From Ecdyonurus torrentis (Eukaryota > Arthropoda > Insecta > Ephemeroptera > Heptageniidae), in assembly GCA_949318235.1 (NCBI GenBank), contig OX439129.1, forward strand, positions 37,357,027 through 37,421,026: DNA of 64,000 nucleotides, written 5' to 3'. The notes beneath the pieces are model-generated. The model saw only the letters and a program-made list of their open reading frames with translations, did no database searches and was not told where the DNA came from. Of the stretch, positions 45,131-52,100 are shown one piece after another. Position numbers and translations under genes: made by a program. Numbering within the stretch: position 1 is the stretch's first letter; every line of letters begins with the position of its first letter.

Positions 45131-48100
45131 AAAAGATTCAAATTATGAAATGATTAATCTAGTTTAATACCAGAGATACTTGTAAATTTTCTTCTTCATA
45201 ATAATAATAATAATAATTTTAAAAAAACGAAGAAAGGAAGTAAACTATTCATGAAATAACTTTAAAAAGCTATTAATTTTCAGTATAAAAGTTATATAAT
45301 AACAAAAAATATATAATCTTGAATGTTATATAAAATTTAAAGTTCTTTCGAGAGTAAACATAAATTTTAATTAACGTCTAATTTCTTGTGTTTATATATT
45401 GTTCAAGGATAAGAGATTTTGAGTTTTTTAACGTTATAAAAAGTAAAGTTGATTTTATGAAAATTTATTTTACAGAGTTAATTTAAATTCATTATTAATT
45501 TGGGTATTCTCTTTTTTTTATTATTATTATTCAAGATATGATAAAATAATAATTAGAGTATTTCTATTTTTAATAACTTTTATATAAAACTTTTATCTGG
45601 TTTTATTATATTCTTAAACCATAAATTTTCATTTTTATTGATGATTAATTTTAAGGCTGAAAATGAGAGTGCTTTGATTAAAAATTGTACACACATAAAA
45701 ATCTAATTTTTGTTTCACAGTAATACTTAAACGATAAAATTACACTAATATGTAATAATTTAGAGGGATTACTACACAAATTGGGAATCATGAATTTTTA
45801 TATTTTGACTTTCAATATACCACATGTTGATATTACCATTTTTTTTCTTTCTTAACTGATTATAATGGGTCCTGAAATTTTCACATAATTAGGTATTAGT
45901 ATTGAATTTTACAGAATCGTAGAAATATGGTGCAAATTGTTACTTTGAAAGATAAGTTAACCTTCAGACTACAACTCTTTAATATTTATATATAATAATT
46001 TATGTGACAGCTCGTATGAACACATATAATCTCCGACGTGGTTTACTAATAATTACTACATAGATTATTTCCAGATATTCAGATTTAAGTTTAACTCTAT
46101 GTTGAAATAAAATTCTAGAGTAAATATAATTAATTAAATATTCTACTTGTAGAGCGTAACTATTATTAACTTATAATATATCTAAATATTACTCATGTTT
46201 GAAATAAACGTATCGAAGGATCGTTTTATTTAATTGTTATTATTAATGTTTATTAAGCTAAAAATTGTACTAAAATATTAATTTATTTTTATTCGTAAGT
46301 TCATTTATAGTAAGTTGTGGAAAGAGAAAGTAATATGAATATAATAAAAAACACATAAAAAACAATTAAAAAGTAACAACAATTATATTAATTGTTTTAG
46401 TACCTGTAGACTAGTAACATTAACGAGCAGGGTAAATATTTCTATTACGTTATTTTGTAGTTAATAAATATATAGACTATCAAGGTTTATACAAACCTTG
46501 ATAGACTACAGTGTTTTTCTTCATATTAAAAGAAAAGAGGATTTTTCAGCCTGAGAGTACCATAAAAATGATTCAAAACTTTTTATAGGTGATTTAAATT
46601 GAGACATCTTTCTAAATCCAAATTCAGCTTTAAAACTTAATAAAAAATAAAAAAAAATAAAAAAACTTTTTCACTTTTGATATAATTTTTTAAAAAAATA
46701 TCATTCCTTCTTTGGCTTGGCAATTTATTTACCACCTCAAAGATAGTGACCGGGTGCAAGAACGTATGCACATAAATTAAAAATATAGACGTACCATAAG
46801 TCCAGGCAGATTGCGCAGAAATTGCTTGGTGGCGTGCAAAGATGCGTGTTCACCTAATAAGCGATGACCTTGTCCGTCAGTAACCAGTTGTTCCAGCTTT
46901 GCAACGTCTCCCTCCGCCAACCACTGACGTACTGTTGATGGTTTCAGGGCGGGAATTGCTGAAACAATAGCTCAAAATCAAAATCTAAAGCTATACAAAG
47001 AAAAAGAGGAAACACAGTTTTAACGTTCTAAGTAATAAAATTTTAATAAAAATTAACGAAAATCAAATTTGTGACTCAAATTTATCATATAATAATAATA
47101 ATAATATTATTATTACTTTTACCAAAGTACTTGTAATATGGTTGCAATATCCGTATAAATGCACAAAATAAATGTATATAATGTATCTATAAATATATCA
47201 TATTATATAATTATAACAGATATAAAATATATTATAATGTTAAGCATCGATATGAAGTATAATTACTGAAATTAAATATATACAGCATAAAGATTTTTAA
47301 GTATTGATTATACTCTTATATAGCACATTTAAATAATTATAAAAATTTAATAATTTTAATGCTGCGATATTGATTTAGTAATTAACAGTGATTATATTTT
47401 TAATTCAACGTCATTATATATTTACAGGCATCTAAATATTACAACTTAAACCAATTTAATAAAGCCTTGTATATTTGAAAAAAAAAAAAATAAAGAACAT
47501 CCCATAAGTTTGATTGTCAATGTAATTGGCATTCCTTTGTTCCCTATAAGTGATTGATGAAGCCATTTTCGTATTGATATTCAACAAAAGCAGTAAATTG
47601 CCTCAGATAACGTAAATCTTGTATTTGATTCAACTACTTCGTTGCTGAATCTCTCTTATTTTGACCTTGTTTTGACTTACATGCACTCCGAGAGCTCATA
47701 AAAATCTCTACCATACAACACTATAGCACGACTTCTGACCAAATAAAAAACTAAATTCTTGACTTTACATTTTATTTTATTTTTACACCCTAAACTTGAG
47801 AGTCGCACTGCATGGTACCGTCATGTCAATTCATCACTTTCTCATATGAATAACATGGCACCCCCTTGAAGTGCGGGAATCCACAAGCGCGTAACAATGA
47901 CGAAAACACATCAAACGCACACCTCAGCAATAATGTTTTTTATATTATATAATACTGTATGTAAAAAAAAAGCATAGCCTTGACATGAAAAATATTTCTT
48001 TTTCCCTTAGTCACTAAAAATTATTATTTACAAAATTTTAATTTATTTTCGGCATATTTTTAAAAGTCTCAGAATTTGTAAGAACTTTTTTTTTTTTTTT

Positions 48101-49152
48101 TTTTTTTTAATAGCAAGTTATTGTAAAAATATCCTTTTATTACATTGACATATGTGATTAAGTTACTCTCTAAGAATCAAGATTTGAACGAAGAATAAAT
48201 TAAAATAAGTTTACTAAAAAAAAAAAAAAAATACATACGCACCACACAAAAATCAAAGTCAATGACATTATCAAAAAGTACACGAACAATTATAATAACA
48301 GAAATTATCTAGTAAGTGTATCTATTGTTTCATGCACGCTTATACAGTACATATATAGTCAAGATCTCTTATTCAAAAAGGTTATACGTTATATTTGAAT
48401 AATATTATTTCATGTAAATTTTAAAATTTATAGAGTATATTATACATAAAGCTCATTATTATAGTTTATGTTTACTATAATATAACACGGTAGTAAAAAC
48501 ATGTTATATTAAAGCTGTCTATAAAACATCGTTAAATTATACTTTGCAATTTCATGTCAGGTTGACATACAAAATCTACCGCTTAATTGCACTTTGCGCT
48601 TTACTTGCAACTTTTTTTTTATATAATTTATTTTGATTGCATGGTAAAACTTAATTACCATTAATTGATTTTATATCATATAATATTTTATAATAAGATT
48701 ATTAATTATTATACCTTTTTTATATATACAACGTCATTTTTGTATAATTTATTATTTTCATTGGAAAATTTGTCGTTTTTAATTATAATTGTATTATGAA
48801 CAAATATATATATATACAATGTTTTAATGTTAACATATTCATTAATTATTGATACAAAACTGTGTTATCGTGCACATAAAAATATTATTAAATAAAAGCT
48901 AAACTCATAAAATGGTATGGAAAAAATATAGATTCAAGTTCTCTTGTTGTTTTTATTTTACATTTATTGACAGATTTATTTCAATATGGAGTGAAATTTA
49001 TTAAATTATTATAAACAAAAAAACAATTTTGCTGTACATTTTTTTTTTAATTATTTAAAATTTTAATGACGACCACATAGATGTACGGTTCAATTGAAAA
49101 CAATTTTTGTTACCAATTTCACATTGATTATATCGTATGTGCGTGAGTGTGT

Positions 49153-49193
<41 letters not shown>

Positions 49194-52100
49194 AAAATAC
49201 TTTTATTGGGTATAATAATTTACAAAATAAAAATAAATATAACTTTCACAAATTAATATTCATCTTTGCTTCTGTTTTTCTGTCTGTCTCTGTCTCTGTC
49301 TCTCTCTCTGTCTCTCTCTCTCTGTCTCTTACTCTTTCACATTGTCTCCCAATCCTAACTTTTAAATTAAAATCATAGATATTTTAATATAAAAATGTGC
49401 CTCAATCACTATCGTGTCAGAGAAACAGTATCTCAGTGGTATGTTTTTATACTTTACGTTGACTACGTCAATAATATATAACGTGAATTTTTATTTTATA
49501 AAAAAAATAAATTAAAATTTCATGAGTATATCTTACGTGAATAAATAATAACAGTATTTCTGCATTAATATATCATTTGTTATTGCAATATTATATTTTA
49601 GAGAGTTTTATAATAACTCTAGTTATAAATAATAAACGTTACGTATATACGTATACATAGTCGAGTGCAGACTGCCCCATGTATCAAAATGATATTATAA
49701 ATCTACTCCCATATAGTGTGAGCATTCAAACTTCTTTACTATATTTTGATTTATATTTATTTATACTAACACTAACACTAGACAATTTTATATTACCACA
49801 TAAATTTTGTTATAAATCATTATTACTTTTTTTTGTTAAATATTTATAACATAAAATATACTTCAAAAATTTGAAATTTGTTATTTTATAGTACAATTTG
49901 AAATTAATCAAATATTTCCACAATTTTTTTTACATGAATTACAAATTTGGTGCAAAAATAACAATTACCAAAAAAAAAAAAAAAAAAAAAAAAAAGTGAT
50001 TTTAAAACCACGAAAAATTAAGTTGCAAAAGCCACAGGATTTGTTTTTCCAATATCTTATTAATTTTATTTATGATCTCAGATTAAACATAATTTTTCTT
50101 GTAACTTCATAATGAGCTATAGCTATATATGTAAGTATTTACAAATGTTTCATTGGCAGTCATTTCTAATATAATAGTCTCGCTGTTAGGCAACAACCTA
50201 TCATCATGTACATAAATTTTCCAAAAAAAAATATATAAATATAAAAAAATAAATCAATCAATTGTATATTGAAATACATATGAAAAATTCTAATGTATAA
50301 TAAGCTATTACACAATATTTAAAATTAAAATTATTTAAACTTTTATCACATTATGAATTGTAGAATTTGTATTAAATTTGTAACTGACTGTACTGTTAAA
50401 AAGTTGGGTTAAATTGAGAGGTCTGTAGCCTGATTTCGCCCAATAAAAAATTACAACAACAATTATTAACAATGTACTTGTATTATAACTAACGTATGGT
50501 AGAAATGAATAAATAATACAATTAAAATAAGAGCAATTGAAGGTTACCGTAATTTATAGGCAATTTTGTTAAACTATTGCGCAGAATTTTTTAGTGCATA
50601 AAAAGGATCAAACAAGGGCAAAAAATATTAGCTAATAATATAAATCAATACTATCTACACTACCTGTCAAAATCAAGTATTATTTAGGTAACGTGATAAA
50701 TTATTTCTTACGCAAAATGTTGTCAGTTTTTTTTTTTTCTTTCTTTTCTATTCAAATTATTTTTGTTCATATTGAGTAATTGGAAAATGTGTTTTATTAT
50801 AATGGTTTCAAAATATGATGACAGATACATCATTATATAAGAACACATAAAACTATATTTTTTCATTAATATAGAATGAATGTAAATAATGTATGAAAGT
50901 TGGCATACTGTTAAAATATAATGATTAATGGATTTCACAAAATAATAGTGAACATCATATTTTTCCTTCTTAGATGTGGCATTTGCACTTCAATTTATTA
51001 CAATTTTTACATCATGTATACTTTTAATTAGCACGTATGATTTTATTTTTTCATGCATAAAAGACATTTTTTCTCTTTTATGAAATATAGTATAAAAAAT
51101 TGAATTCTCTGTAAAATATAATTCATAGTACTATGAAATAAAACTATTTTGGCATAATATTTATATTGAAAAATATTTCATGAAATATTTTTGACATGAT
51201 AAATTTTCATGTCAGCATAGTTTTATTTCATAGCATAAGAAATATAAATTAGAAATTTTATTGACTCAGGCAGTTCATAGTAACAATAAAAAGTTACAAC
51301 CAGAGTTGGTCTAGTCAGTTATGATGAACATCATCATGTTTTGTGTACTGTGCTTTTAAAACTGTGAAAAAATAAATTTTTATTTCCTCTTAAAAGGCGT
51401 AGAACACTTTGAACAAAAAAGTTGTGTAATATCCTAATAAACCTGAAAATTAACGTTGATTTGGCCGAAGTCATTGATTTCTAATTTATTTTCCATTCAC
51501 AAAATGCCACTGGCGGTCACTGACTTCACTTCAGAGCTTACCTGGGTTATGCGCGCGTAAAACAAGCAAGCTGTGACGTCAGTGACCGCCAGTGGCATTT
51601 TGTGAATGGAAAATAAATTAGAAACCAATGACTTAGGCCAAATCAACGATGATTTTCAGGTTTGTTAGAATATTACAGAACTTTTTTTGTTCAAGGTGTT
51701 GAAACCCTTTAAGAAAATAGAGCATAATTCTCATAATTAAAAGTAATTTACTTCTTCTTTTTTTGCATTCAAAATAGATTCCATCCGATTAACTTACATG
51801 GGTCCTTCAACCCTTTAATGCTCTTGCACTTTATTTATTTTTTTTTTATATATAGTTTTTGCTGATAATAATAATAGTGTTTAATACCGAACATGTCTAT
51901 ATTGATCTAATCAATTAAATCAGTTATCAGTTAAACTGTTAAACAATATTTATTTCAATCACAGTAATCTTATGTTAATATATTAATTTCATTGAATTGA
52001 CACTTAAATTTCTAGAAAGGAGTACAAAAGTTTCAGTAAAGTATCATTCATCTTAATAACAAAATCAGTTCATACTTAATATTAAATTTTAATGTAAAAG

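Larger units (their letters stand above)
43874..46794 (-). other. Intron 2 of the ankyrin gene
   Basis: 2.9 kb, AT-rich, with TA and CT microsatellites and a hairpin near 46,470-46,505 (CTATCAAGGTTT/AAACCTTGATAG). No additional exon seen. Confidence 0.65.
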
